Part shown: positions 22,202 through 34,099 of the stretch, piece by piece
Layout of the letters: every line of letters begins with the position of its first letter
How positions within the stretch are numbered: position 1 is the stretch's first letter
Assembly: GCF_008831285.2 (NCBI RefSeq)
Contig: NC_045139.1
Span: 22,240,412-22,304,411, forward strand
Direction: 5' to 3'
Source of the DNA: Nymphaea colorata
Lineage: Eukaryota; Streptophyta; Magnoliopsida; Nymphaeales; Nymphaeaceae
DNA length: 64,000 nucleotides
Program-made: the position numbers and the translations under genes
The notes under the pieces: model-generated
What the model saw: only the letters and a program-made list of their open reading frames with translations
Database searches by the model: none
What the model was told of the DNA's origin: nothing

Positions 22202-22450
22202 GTAAGCTTTTGGATGTTCATGGTTTGACAGTGTTGGGAGAGAACATTGCCCTTGAATTTTCTTTCTCTTGAAGCTTTGTTGTTTTCTTTTCCATGTCTT
22301 CGATATTGGGTGAAATACTTGGAAGCTCAACCGTGCTTTAGGTCTAGGCTTCCTAAACTTATTTTTCTTGGGGCTATCCATCAGAAAGTGAAAAAAACCA
22401 GGACCCTGTATAGCATTTAATCCACTTCGTTAATCTTCGTGAATAATGTG
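22202..22450 (+). other. Candidate last exon (1 nt + stop) and 3' UTR of the ATP synthase subunit gene
   Basis: The sequence after the 22201 acceptor is GTAAGCTTTTGG. Joined to exon 2 it completes an arginine codon and gives TAA at once, for a 55-residue product, the normal family length. CAG|GTAAGC is also a good donor, so the site looks like a recursive splice point as much as an exon start. The acceptor at 7119 competes with this one. Two minus-strand open stretches overlap here (22193-22381, 22430-22678) but match no family. Confidence 0.3.
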
Positions 22451-22905
22451 ACTGCAACCATAAAAGTGACATCTCTGACTCTCATTGTGATTTCGCTTCA
22501 CGATGTTGCGTTGTAGCTGCGGGCCTAATTTGTCCAGTTCTTTTAATTCTTCCATGTGTGTGTGTGGAGAGGGCGATATGTCGGACGTTTTGGGCACTTC
22601 TTGCCCTTTTATTCTATGCACCTCTGGTTCAGCTGATGAGCAAAATTGCTGGTACGACGGGATCGCTGTGATGTCCATTGTCCAGATATGGGGCTGGCGA
22701 TTGAACCAAGTAGCCAGGAGCTTGAATCAATTCAGCTCGTACCGGCTCGATATGGGCCTGGTGATTGTTCTCATTAAACCCATTAATTAAATAAGCTTTT
22801 AGTGTGACGGTTGATTTGGATTTGCATTTGAAGCCCGCACACGTTTGTTCACGACTGTTTTACTAGTATATTATATAAGTCTTTTTACCATGTCAATTTG
22901 TGTAG

Positions 22906-23348
22906 CGTCACATATTTCTGAATATGTCCATTCATGTATAGGTCACGAAGCAAAACATCAATTTGAAATTTCAAGCGTTAAATTGCATTGACAAGCTTGG
23001 AGGGTTCCAAGTTTGGCTTGTTATAGAAATTGAAAGGTTATGTTCTTGATTAAATGACTCTGCTCCGCTCAAGAGGTGGACCTGCTTTTGTAAATAATAT
23101 GAGTTCTGTTCATGCTCGCGTCACATATTTCTAAATTTGTCCATTCATATGTAGGTCACGAAGCAAAAAATCAACTTGAAATTTCAAGCGTTAAATTGCA
23201 TTGACAAGCTTGGAGAATTCTAATTTCCAAGTTTGGCTTGTTAAAGAAATTGACAGGTTATGTTCATGACTAAATGACTCTGCTCCGCTAAAGATGAACC
23301 GGAAGCAGCTGGACCTGCTCTAGTAAATTTGAGTTCTGTTCATGCTCG
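22906..23348. repeat. Tandem duplication, 213 and 230 bp copies
   Basis: Copy 1 (22906-23118) and copy 2 (23119-23348) both start CGTCACATATTTCT, share AAGCGTTAAATTGCATTGAC and end GAGTTCTGTTCATGCTCG. They differ by small indels and substitutions (roughly 88-90% identical by eye). No coding frame. Confidence 0.9.
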
Positions 23349-24030
23349 TTTCCAAGCTCTTTTCATGAGTGCATGACTGGTAGCTCCTGCTACATCTTGC
23401 AAATAAAGAGTCAGAACTCAAAGGCCAAGTGTCCGCATGTTGTACACACTGAGAGTACCCCCGGCAAGAACTTTGCCATGATCATTTCCATGGATTTTGA
23501 TCTCCTTAAATTCATTTTTTTGCTGGCTGCATCTAATGATGATTATCTGCTGGTCGATCAGACATAACTAGGCGGTGGGATGAAATATTTCTTTTGTTCA
23601 CCTGAAACATTTGAAAGAACAAACTTTCTCCAAAATCATTCTTTGCTAGGAAAATATCTGGTTTTGTTTTCAAGTTGCAGCCCTGTGTCTGATCCCTGCA
23701 ACTTTTGGGACTGTTGAGAGATGTTAAATGTTCAGCAGCTCATGTTTCAAGCTTTACACTAGATTAAGATTATGATGTCAAGATGCATCAGGATTAAGAT
23801 TTTGGCCTGTCGTCTCAAAATTGTTTCAGGTGCTTCTTTTAGGCAATTCAAAAATCAGTTTGAAGAGATTGTGATAATAATAATAATAATAATGGCAATG
23901 GTAACTGGGAGAGTTAAACTTATGAAAATTTAAAATAAATGCAGTTGAACATCTAAGAAGAGACAAATTATCAAAAATAATAGCAATTGATGATTTTTTT
24001 GGATATGGTGTCGTAAATTTGAGGTGTCCC
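23349..24030. other. No gene seen
   Basis: Intergenic sequence with a short (TAA)n tract (about 23876-23893). Nothing else recognisable. Confidence 0.5.
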
Positions 24031-24035
24031 ATCCT

Positions 24036-24160
24036 CTAGGGGATTGGCCTAGTGGTGTAGGGCCTCAGCTGTAAGATGGATATATTTAAAACCTTGGGCA
24101 GGCCTACTGGCAATAGGATGTTGTGACTGCAGCTGAGTAACTGGGTCTCAATCCACATGA
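24036..24160 (+). repeat. Possible tRNA-derived SINE fragment
   Basis: GGATTGGCCTAGTGGTGTAG matches a Pol III A box (TRGCNNAGTGG). GGGTCTCAATCC at about 24146 resembles a B box. The 90-bp gap between them is longer than in a tRNA, and no poly-A/T tail or target duplication was confirmed. Tentative. Confidence 0.3.
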
Positions 24161-24180
24161 AGTTTCTTTGTGTAATAAAT

Positions 24181-25271
24181 AAGTACAATTTTGTGGTCTA
24201 CACTTATAAGGTAGCATGTGATTTTGAAGTCCAACTCTATGAGCGGTTAATGCTTTGTCAGTGAGGTCGGTACATATGAAGTTTTAATAGGGGGCGTGGG
24301 TGTAAGTTTATAATCACCTGAAATTTTTTTCAGGTAGATGTATATTTTTGTAGTTGATTGGATAAGGATAAACTCTTGCACGGCTAGCATTACGTCGTCC
24401 CAGAAACGAAAGGATCTATTGGTGTAAAACAGTCAATCTTGTGACAGGAAAACAATATTTTGCACAAAAATAAGAAATACTAGACAACTGACCAAGGCAA
24501 ATTCATTGTCATATTGACCATGAGTTGACATCAATCTGATAGCAAGATGAAACTCTTAGATTTAAGGGGACGCCCGTACATACAGCTTGACTTAAAATCT
24601 AGTCTGAAATGTTGGTATGGGTCTCTTCAAACTCAGGTAGGAGATCTCCTTTGGTATGCATACATATATGTCCATGTAAGTACATATGTGTGTGTATATG
24701 TGGGAGTGTTTATTGAAATTCACCCAAACATGATTTAGTGAGATGTATAGATGGCCATAAAATGCTTGACATCTGAATCCACATAAGGACACTTATTTGA
24801 ACTATCTAAACTTTGAACCAAGCACTTACCCTTTTTCTCTGTTGCTACATGCCCAATTACTAACACCTACTCAGTTTTAAGCTATGCTAACCTTGAACCA
24901 GAGCATATAACATCGAGCATTACAGTCAGCCATCTAATACATAAACGAAAAGATATCTAAATCTGTATCAAAATGTATAACCTAGAATGCCTAATTCAGC
25001 CCCTAGATGGCTGAAGTCAGTTACAGCAAAAATCCAACTTAAAATTAGATTTGAACAACAAAATAACTTGCTAATCCTAATGCTAAGTTCAAAGCCAAAT
25101 TGGAGAATACTATTCACTTCTAGACAAAATACAAAACAATAAAACTGTGTGGATGGATGAGCAGATGTAGAAGAAGAATTGGCCAAAGTCTCGAGGCAAC
25201 CCATTCTCACTTGATTGCAAGAGTGCCAAAGATGGTAAATCTTCAGAGATGAATTAATGAAGTAGGTGATG
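24181..25271. other. No gene seen
   Basis: AT-rich intergenic DNA with a short TATGTG-rich patch (24660-24705). No conserved open frames. Confidence 0.5.
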
Positions 25272-25279
25272 CATGGAGA

Positions 25280-25480
25280 CAGTGGCGAAGCCAGAAATTT
25301 TTGGCTATGGGGCACTAGTACATAGTTTGTGAAAAATTTTTTTGTTATTTTAAAAATAAAGCAAATATTGGCGTGGGCAACACAGGGGGTGAAGCTGGGT
25401 TGAGACTCCATTTCATATGGAGTTTTCTTGAGCTGGCGTGGGCAGGCGCCCACACCTGCCCCACGCTGGCTCCGCCACTG
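25280..25480. mobile_element. hAT-type MITE 1, 201 bp, with 8-bp target duplication
   Basis: The ends are CAGTGGCGAAGCCAG and its near-perfect inverted partner CTGGCTCCGCCACTG. Flanking CATGGAGA occurs at both 25272-25279 and 25481-25488 (8 of 8). The right part holds an internal GGGCAGGCGCCCACACCTGCC palindromic zone. No coding capacity. The 8-bp duplication assigns it to the hAT superfamily. Confidence 0.9.
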
Positions 25481-25488
25481 CATGGAGA

Positions 25489-27528
25489 AGGCAAAAATGT
25501 TGTTAATAAAAACATTCAATGCACGAAGTCCATCACCATAGGTCCTGCCACTGAATGGAAAAGTGGTGAGAAGTTTGTGTGTTGTTGACTTTGGTCTGTG
25601 ATGCACATCCTGCCTAATTGAAAGATGTCAGTGACCATAACAACTGAGTAATGCAAAAATGGGCATTATTTGTGATAAATTGGCTGCATCACCAAACTAG
25701 CAAACAGTGACATCAGCATCCACATCATCTTGTGAAGCGTGAATTTGTACTGCATTCAAAAGAACTCCAATTACATTGTGTTGTGATTCTAACAATGTAG
25801 CATTTGTGAAAATGCATGAAAAAATGTGACAATGCACAATAATCAACCTTAAGTTTTAAGGTAAGGGCCTTCCTAATGTCCCTTTCTCTCTTCTTATTCT
25901 TCTTGTTTCTTAATGATCCACTTCTTTCAAACACATATGGATGAACCGTGACTTCGCATTACATTTCTTGTCCTCCCAAGCTGTAGGATCGATATTGGCA
26001 TCCCCAGAACTCGCAGCCTACCAAGCAGGAAGCTTCATGATTAATTTGGTTTAGGGAGGCAAAAGTATGACAAAGCTGATCAGTAGTTTGGATCTAAAAC
26101 TAGTTGGCTAATGACCATGCATTTGTGATCATAAATTGATCTTCCACACCAAATTAAGATGCTTAAATTTAGTGGCTTTATGACTATTTTTATTATATAG
26201 AGCAGACATCTAAAGTGGATTCATCCACAGTTATGAAAATCAACAAAGTGGGGTGCTTGATTGGCCATGGTGGAGGATCAATTCTATGATAATATAAGAC
26301 TTTAAACTGGGTCGAGTCTTAGCTGTTAATTGTTCAACTTTGGGAAAATATATTAATAAAAGAGATACCTAACACCATGCACATTCCACACTAAGTAGTC
26401 AATGATAAATTTATTGAAAGCTTTACATCAATCAAAAAACACCAGCAGCTATTTTTTCCACAGAAAAAATGCTAATTTATGACAATCACACCCACACACA
26501 TAAAAAGCCCTAGAGCTACAACAAGAGAGAGAGAGAGAGAGTATTCTCATGTAATGAAATATTCAAGGAAAGAAACATGACACCCCATTAATTTGTAAAA
26601 AGGAAAAGTGATAGAATATATGCAAATCAAGAGGCCTACTGAGATGCAACTTAAAGACTGGATTTGAAGGAGTATCTCAATTTGTTGATGTCTTTCCAAG
26701 GCCTGAATTCTAAGGAAAGGAAACAAAGAAAAATTATCCATCATTCTTCAACCAACTTTGCAAAAGTACAAACAGAACAAGAAACTCTGTTGTGTATATG
26801 CATAACTATTTGTATTTCTACTTTTTGCCTACAAAGATGAAAATGATATAGAAAAACACATTAAGAAACAATAAAGTAAATTAATAATGAGTAGCATTTT
26901 GAACAGATCGCAGGAAACATTTAGAGTGGATCATCTCATTTAGACTTGGCAAGAAAATAATTTAAAGAGTCATAACTATAAAAAGTAGATTAGATATCAA
27001 GCCTGTAAATCAAAGAACAAGGGAATGGAGGAAGTCACCTAACCTTTAGAAAGGGAACAATACATCAAGCTAATTCTCTTTCCACCCCTTCCCTTTTGTA
27101 TGAACTACATCCTCAAGTCTTTGTATGAAAAATAGCATGCATGTATGCTGACAAACCAGAGGAGTGTTGAACCAGAACCAAAGTACCAACCAATTTTCAC
27201 AAGGAACAAAGGTTTTGCAAAGAAAAAAATGTTGAAAACTAACCACACCTCTTGAATCTTCCTTCGTGACTATGGTTTGACAAACATCCAAGTCTTGGGC
27301 TTTTGTGGCTTCCATATAAAAAGGTCTTTGAAAATACATTTAGGCAAAATATCCACAAAAAGGAAAATTAAGTAGAAAATCTCAATCCTTGTGAAGTATG
27401 TACAAGAAAGCAAACCCTTCTTCAGAACTTTCTTTCCTTTGTCTGTACTAGGACTTATCAATTCCTTGCCAACTACAACCTATAATCAAATAAAATTCAC
27501 AAATTCATGGTAGATAAATATGATATCA
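25489..27528. other. No gene seen
   Basis: AT-rich intergenic DNA with a (GA)9 tract at 26524-26541. The short open stretches present have no recognisable similarity. Confidence 0.5.
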
Positions 27529-27536
27529 CTTGAATT

Positions 27537-27713
27537 CACTAGTGGAACTAGAAATTTTTTTTGGTGGGAGCATTCATTCAATACTTTTAATTTCTTTGAA
27601 GTACTTGTATATATAACAATCAAATATATCAAAACATTAAAATATATATTAAACTAATTTTGTGAGGCTGGTGTGGAGTTGCCCACACCAGCCACCATGT
27701 GGCTCCACCACTA
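27537..27713. mobile_element. hAT-type MITE 2, 177 bp, with 8-bp target duplication
   Basis: Same family as the element at 25280. It has CTAGTGGAACTAGAAATTTT at the left and GGCTCCACCACTA at the right, and shares the GGCTGGTGTGGAGTTGCCCA zone. The flanks are CTTGAATT at 27529-27536 and 27714-27721 (8 of 8). Confidence 0.85.
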
Positions 27714-27721
27714 CTTGAATT

Positions 27722-29466
27722 TAATATCAAAATTCAACCATTTTAGCAAGGAAATCGATATATCATTAACATCTAATCTTTTACTGTATTTCAAAGTTTG
27801 AAAAATAGCCTAAATTGAAAGAATAAATTGAATTCAAACAAAAACTTGTAATTACTAACAAACACATATAATAATCTGTCACATCAGGTTTATGTCCATT
27901 GTTTGATTTAGTCTCCCCACCTACATGTGTGTGTGGGTGTGAGCTTTAAAAACTACTACAACAAAAAATTTCACAATTATCTTTTGAAGTTTCAAAACAA
28001 ACAGCTATACAAAATTCCAAACAATAAAAAATCATCATCCAAGGTATATGAAGTTTACAAAGTAAACACTTTCTTAAACCCCTGAAAAGAACATGAAGAG
28101 AAAAGTTACATCAATATTAAAAAGACATGTAGTTTCCAAACAATTGTACGAAAACACTAACAACCATTGTTAATAATATCAAAATATTATAACTTATAAT
28201 TGCATCTCTTATTGTAGCCAATGTCATAACAAACACCTCAATGTGTCAAGACTATGGTTCACCATTGAAAATCTAGATAAAATAGATAGTGAAATAAATG
28301 ATAATGAATAAAGTCCATTTATTTCATTAGATTACATTTTCCTATTGAAATCCAGCAAAGCTCTTTGTACCTGTATTTGTTTCTACATTGCACTATAAAT
28401 TTTATTTTTTGCACTTGTCCTCTATAAAAAAAAGTGAAAATAGAAACTTGATGAAGTTAACCAAATGCAAATTAATCGCATACACACATCTATTCGTCTA
28501 GTTTAAAGTTGTCCAATCAAAGACATCTATTGATCTTTATGGGTCATTGGCGTGCAATGTTTTCCATAGTTTCTTACTTTCTTATATATATTTTTCGTAA
28601 AGTTCCTTCAAATTATATGTCCAACATCTCTGTAATTTTGCATATCCTTTCATTACCCAATGAAACCTTAATATTTTTCCTTCAACACAACAACATTTAG
28701 TAATATGTATATATTTTATGTTCAACCGTAAGAGGAGAAAAAAAAAGTATTTCATTACCATGACATGCTTTTTCCATATCTTGTATATACGAGGTAATGC
28801 TTTTTTTTTTTAATAATAGGTGAGTGATATTATCTAAGGGTTTTGTATCAAATGTACATAAGTAAGAATGCAGTTTTTGTGCTATCTCACATATTAAATA
28901 ATCAATAAAATTACCCAGAATTCTTTTGAGCCCAACCTCAAAGTATCTAAAGCATCTGAAGGACCTTTCATCTTCTTTTGTTGACATAGTTCACATGTCT
29001 ATATACTGAACATCAAAATATTCAAATAATCACTTCAAGGTGTCAAAATATTTCTAGTTAGAAGTAATTTATACTTCTACTCGGTCTATCTACTTGAAAT
29101 TCTTGATAGCTAGGTATTTGGTGAAACAATTTACTCTTAGTTACCCATGTCCATATGATACATCCATCACATTAACTAAAATAAGTAGCAGATCTCATTA
29201 CAAACGTGCATAACCATATAACACACTTTTGTGATGCAACTCCTTAGTCGCACATATTTCTAAAAAGAGGGGAACATATACCTTACTAGCAATCATCTCT
29301 AACTTCTTTTGTTCAACTTTTTATAGAAACAACATACCAAAATTCAGTTTTGCTTTCAAACATAAACATAGTTTCAAACAAATAGAAATAAAATATGAGA
29401 AAAGAAATAATAAAGCTATAACCTAATAACCAAAAAAATTGAATAGAAGGAAACATAAACCTACAA
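27722..29466. other. No gene seen
   Basis: Very AT-rich intergenic DNA. Open stretches (for example minus 28697-28987) have no recognisable domain. Confidence 0.5.
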
Positions 29467-30469
29467 GTGACTGCACTGCAAGAGGGCCATTTTCTAAATG
29501 ACATAATTCAACACTCTCCTAAGTATATTTTTACTCCTCACAAAGGCTGGACACTAAGAACAACCAATTTTCTGGAGATCCGTATTCCATGGCCACTCTT
29601 TTATAAGACAAGACTTTGGAGGCAGTTGCAGGCCTTGGGTACGTGTCTGAAATTCAACATAGCTTTTCATCCTCAAACTGATGGTCAATCAAAATTCACT
29701 CTTAAAACATTGGAAGATACGTTACATGTGTGTGCATTTGATTGAAAAGGCGAATGTGATAAGAACAATAAATTTGCAAAATTCACCTATAATAACAGTT
29801 ATCATGTAAGCATCGATATAGCACCATACGAAGTGTTATATGGGCAACTATGCTGATCATCTATTTATTGGTCTGATATTGGAGCCAAAAGCATTGATGG
29901 ACCTATAGCAATCCAACATTACTCTGAGCAAGTACAAATGATCAGACAACGACTCTTGGCAGCACAAAACCAACATAAGAGTTATGTTGATAACTGTCAT
30001 CGAGAGCTTGCCTTTGATGTTGGGGAGCAAGTTTTCTTTAAAGTTTCTCCAACAAAAAGCATTTTTCTTTTTGAAAAGAAAGGAAAACTCAACCCACGAT
30101 ATAGCAAACCATTCAAGATTTTGAAGAAAATTGATCCTGTTGCTTAAAGATTAGTACTACCACCACAACTTATGCATGTTCACAACATGTTCCATGTTTC
30201 AATGCTAGAAAAGTATACCCAGGGCCCCACATGTAATCAATCAAGAAGACATTTCAATAAAAGAAGACCCAACTTCTGAAAAAATACCTATAGAAATCAT
30301 GGATCGTCTCACTAGAAAGCTATGCAGCAAAAATTCTCATGGTGAAAGTTTGATGGTTGCACCATGGTATTGAAGAATGTACATGGGACCCAAAAGATGC
30401 GATGAAAAGACAATATCCTATCCTATTTGGTAGCTAGTTTCTTTTAAATTTCACAGATGAAATTTCTTT
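29467..30469 (+). pseudogene. Ty3/gypsy integrase and pol C-terminus remnant
   Basis: The stretch at 29467-29745 reads LQALGTCLKFNIAFHPQTDG then QSKFTLKTLEDTL, the integrase core around the catalytic glutamate (HPQTDGQSE, here with Lys in place of the usual Glu). After a stop, NSYHVSIDIAPYEVLYG (about 29790-29850) continues the core. The stretch at 29938-30147 carries the linker and C-terminal part (VGEQVFFKVSP, NPRYSKPFKILKKI). HNMFHVSMLEKY at 30182 and a degraded chromodomain-like end reach about 30440. Gag, protease, RT and RNase H are absent, so this is a 3' fragment. Confidence 0.85.
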
Positions 30470-30483
30470 AAGGGGAGGAGAAC
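30470..30483 (+). other. Polypurine tract of the gypsy element
   Basis: AAGGGGAGGAGAAC directly precedes the LTR start TGTAAGGCC. This is the standard plus-strand priming site and fixes the 3' LTR border. Confidence 0.8.
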
Positions 30484-30671
30484 TGTAAGGCCTCTGTTTT
30501 TTAATGCAACTATTAAATGTGTTCACATTTATTTCCCTACAATTACATTGCTCACCAACAAGAGTCTATATGCTTAGAAGTAGAGCACAAAGCGTGCTTC
30601 GTATAGGTTCAACCAAATAAGAATCAAATATGTATATTTCAAATTATAGTAAATTTATCTTAAAGGACATG

Positions 30672-31135
30672 AAGAGAATTTTTGAAATTGTCATGGTAAA
30701 ATTGAAATTTCAAAAATTGATAAGGGCATTTTGGTCCGTCCAAATAAAATATTAGGGTCCAAACAATAATTAAGGTAATTTAAATGTTTTATTAAGTAAA
30801 ACAAGTTTTGTAAAGTTAAAATTAACTAAAAATATAATACAATATAATATAATATAATATAATAATAACAATTTACATATATATAATAGTAAAGAAAAGC
30901 ATAAGAGCACTGAAGTTTCAAAAATTATGGGGACATGATTGGAATTTCAAAAATTATAAGGCTATTTTGGTCCAAATAAAAGATTGGGGTCTAAACACTA
31001 ATTAAGCTAATCTAAATGTTTTATTAAATTTAAAAAGTTTAATTAAAGTTAAACTTAATTTAAAATATAATATAATATAATATAATAATAACAATTTACA
31101 TATATATAATAGTTAAGATAAGCATGAGACCACTG
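30672..31135. repeat. Tandem duplication within the LTR, two copies of about 230 bp
   Basis: Both copies contain AATTTCAAAAATT, ATTTTGGTCC, AAATGTTTTATTAA, an (AATAT)n run and AACAATTTACATATATATAA. Copy 2 begins near 30910. They differ by substitutions and small indels, including in the pentanucleotide run. Confidence 0.85.
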
Positions 31136-31559
31136 CTCCTTTAAAGGGGAGGTGCCTTTTATTTGTGAAAGAAGGAAAAAGAGGAGGGAAGAGAGATAAA
31201 GTAGATAGCATACTTGCGATGGAGTGAAGATAGTGTGGATACTTGGTAGCTCAGGTAGGTCACCTGATGCACAACTGTATGGTTTTAAATTTTTAAAATC
31301 AATCTTTATTTTATCAGAAATAGACAAAGGGTGATTTTTCAAGTCGCACTCTATCTGTTTGCGCTTATAAATGCATATTCGGATTCCTCACCATCTCCAA
31401 ACCATATCTACAGAAACAGATTTTCATTTTGACAGTCAGATTGTCGTTTACCTAGTGCATTTGTATAGGTGCACTTTCATAGTTTTAAGTGAACAGTCCA
31501 CCCTATGAACGTGCTGGTCATACAATCGGACTTGTTTTGTGATACTGAGTCCAATGGTA

Positions 31560-31745
31560 CCACTCAGCCTAGCATGCGCCACTAGCACCTGGCTAGGCTT
31601 GGCTGATCGGCCCAAGCTAGGTCATGACCCGGCTGAGCCAACCATGGCTGGCCAGCCATGTTAAGCTAGTTGACCATGGCTAGCCAGCCATGGCCATGGC
31701 ATGACCAAGCCAAGGCCAAGCTAGGCCCTGACTCTAGCTCAGGCT
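31560..31745. repeat. GGCC/CCATGG-rich block inside the LTR
   Basis: Repeated CCATGGCTAGCCAGCCATGG-like words form overlapping palindromes (31642-31715). The composition is strikingly unlike the AT-rich flanks and like the block at 4150-4330. Confidence 0.7.
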
Positions 31746-32840
31746 TGATGAACCTAGTGTAATCCTCAGCTTTTTATGTCAAGAACATAGTCTTTTGTAG
31801 TAAAGTTAGTTTAACCTAATGGTGCTTAGTTCGCGTAAACTAGGAAACTTAAGTGATCACCTACGACTTTAGACTTGTCAGTTGTGAGCGAACCTATTAA
31901 CCTTTTTCAGATCTGTCTTTGCATGCTAGTTGATTTTAATATTAAATGCTTAAATCATGTTAGATTGCTTGAAATTCATGCAACATGCTTAGCATAGTTG
32001 TCATTAATGTATGGTGACAAAGCAATCATGTACTAATTAATAATAAGATGAATGAGAAGCTCGATAGTCTGACACAATGCTGAGGTGCGAGCGACAGTTT
32101 GTAGTTATAATTGTACCAGGACAACGGTCTTTTGTTGTGTACCACCTGAGAATACTCGGCGGGTTGTCTGGGTAATGAACCTGCTCAGACATAAGAAGTC
32201 TGATGAGACTCGACCCAGTGTGAAGGTAGGCTCTTGAGGGTCCCGGTTCGATGGGACCAAGCACATTAGATGTCTTAAGTTTCTCCCTTGCCCTCAGAAT
32301 TTATTAGCGAAGAATATTTCACTAGGGTCAACAAGTGGAAAAACTGACCGCAACAGTATATTAAACAAGTGGAATTGAGTCAAAGATGATCATGAAAACA
32401 ATGTATTGTGATTGCGCCACATGGGTTAATATTCAGTGATGACTGAATAATGCAATGCATAAATGATATTGATTGATAATTTTGCTTAAATATTTTATAT
32501 TCATAGTGTGAATTATCCTCCTGTTATAATGTTGTGACATATTGTTGTTGATTTGTGAACTACATCTTCATACACATCTCGTAGGTGTGCCTACGGAGTA
32601 TGAGAAATCATACTCACGCTTTAAAAATATATTGTTTTTCAGGTGATTTTGGCACACTATAACAGTGAGCAAGGGAGATCTTGGTAGATCCAACACTTTT
32701 GGTTTGCAGACATCTATGCAATCGTTATTTTGACTTTTGTATACATTTGTGTGCTTAGCATCTTTATAAATAGCTCAGAATGATTGGTGGAACTTTCAAT
32801 ATGAAACTCATAAAATTGATTTGTGTTGTTTTGTACATTT

Positions 32841-33442
32841 GTTTAATTGTTAACCACATTATTGATGACTGAAAACCTGGTCCTTAGAATATCAAATGCG
32901 AAAACTTCTTGTAACTACAAGACTTCTCTAATCAATATCAATTCCTCTATAATGTTTTCTGTGACATGGAAGAATAAATTATACATGCACCATAAATTTC
33001 TCTTCACAAAAAGACAACAATACTCAATGCTCAAGAGGCAAACTTTCTAATCAATTTGCAACATTTGTTGTGTGTGTCTTTGCCGGTAAGCAAAGTTTTT
33101 GATTTGCTCAGCAACAAAGAGGGCATATGTTTACACCCAAAGTTTTTAATTTTTTTTCAAATGACAATTTTGAAAATTTTCAAGAAATATCCGATACCGG
33201 AGACGATGTCCATCTAACCCAATCTTAGACCCAAGTCTAGGAACCACTTGCATAATTAAACTCACCACATAGAATTGCAAAAATTGGGATTTTTGTCAAA
33301 TTCGATCAAAGTTCTAAAATTAAAGTTTGAGATCGATCCAAATCAAGATCTAAAAATCAAATTTTTAATTGAGATTAAAATTCTCACTAGTGAGAATTAG
33401 TATCTTCTTTCAATCATATTCCAACATAAAGAGAGAAATTAA

Positions 33443-33447
<5 letters not shown>
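32841..33447. other. AT-rich spacer, no gene seen
   Basis: From about 33170 the sequence takes on the AAATC/CAAAATT wording seen in the LTR-like regions further right. No domain recognised. Confidence 0.4.

Positions 33448-33487
<40 letters not shown>
33448..33487. repeat. (CT)n microsatellite
   Basis: About 20 TC units. Confidence 0.95.
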
Positions 33488-33491
<4 letters not shown>

Positions 33492-34099
33492 ATCTTACAA
33501 AAAAAAAAAAATCTATAAACGAATCTCCTAGAGCAAGCATCTCCTAAATTTTTTGAAAAGCTATAAATGTTTTGAAAAGCTAACTAGGAGTGAATTCAAG
33601 AATTAACTCTCTCTAAGAACCCTAATTTGAAATTAGCTCGGATCAAACCCGATCGAGCTAATCCATTCCAGGTTTAAATCAGCCAAAAGGCTTCTTTCAA
33701 CCTCGATGCGCAATAGAGTAGATCATCAATGATTTAGATCAATCAAGCAAAGAGTCATTTGAGCAAGCTTACTGTTTTAAAAAAACTTTCAAATAAACTA
33801 ATCGGTTTTTCGAAATAATGAAAAACCGAGGTAGCATCCAAGGAATGTGTCTTTCCTCATGCTCTTTTGGAATTTCTCAAAAGACGAGGGAAAGTCCAAA
33901 AAAGACTTGCCCCTCCCCCTAATTTTTTAATTTCAACAAGGTGAAACTAGGATTTTAAAAAAATCATATGGCAGCCCATTTGGGCATGCCATTCCAGCTA
34001 GTTCCAAGATAGGAACCAGAAAATTCTGGTTGAGGGGGAACCGGCCATTAAGGACGTTCCTCCTTCCTCTTCTTTCTTCCTTGAAATCAAACCAGATGA

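Larger units (their letters stand above)
30484..32840 (+). repeat. gypsy 3' LTR, long (right border approximate)
   Basis: It starts TGTAAGGCCTCTG after the polypurine tract. It holds a 225-237 bp tandem duplication (30672-31135), a TATA-like TTATAAATGC (31364), a GGCC/CCATGG-rich zone (31560-31745) and a downstream R/U5-like stretch. The long LTR suggests a Tekay/Retand-like lineage, but that is inferred. The CA end and target duplication were not found. Confidence 0.6.

Noticed and set aside
22193-22678. Two minus-strand open frames (22193-22381, 22430-22678) with coding-like composition
   Set aside because: No recognisable domain, no splice structure linking them, and they lie antisense to a candidate 3' UTR. 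Could be chance.
24968-25606. 212-codon open frame on the minus strand
   Set aside because: It runs straight through the MITE at 25280-25480 and its target duplications, so it cannot be an ancestral gene. No domain seen.
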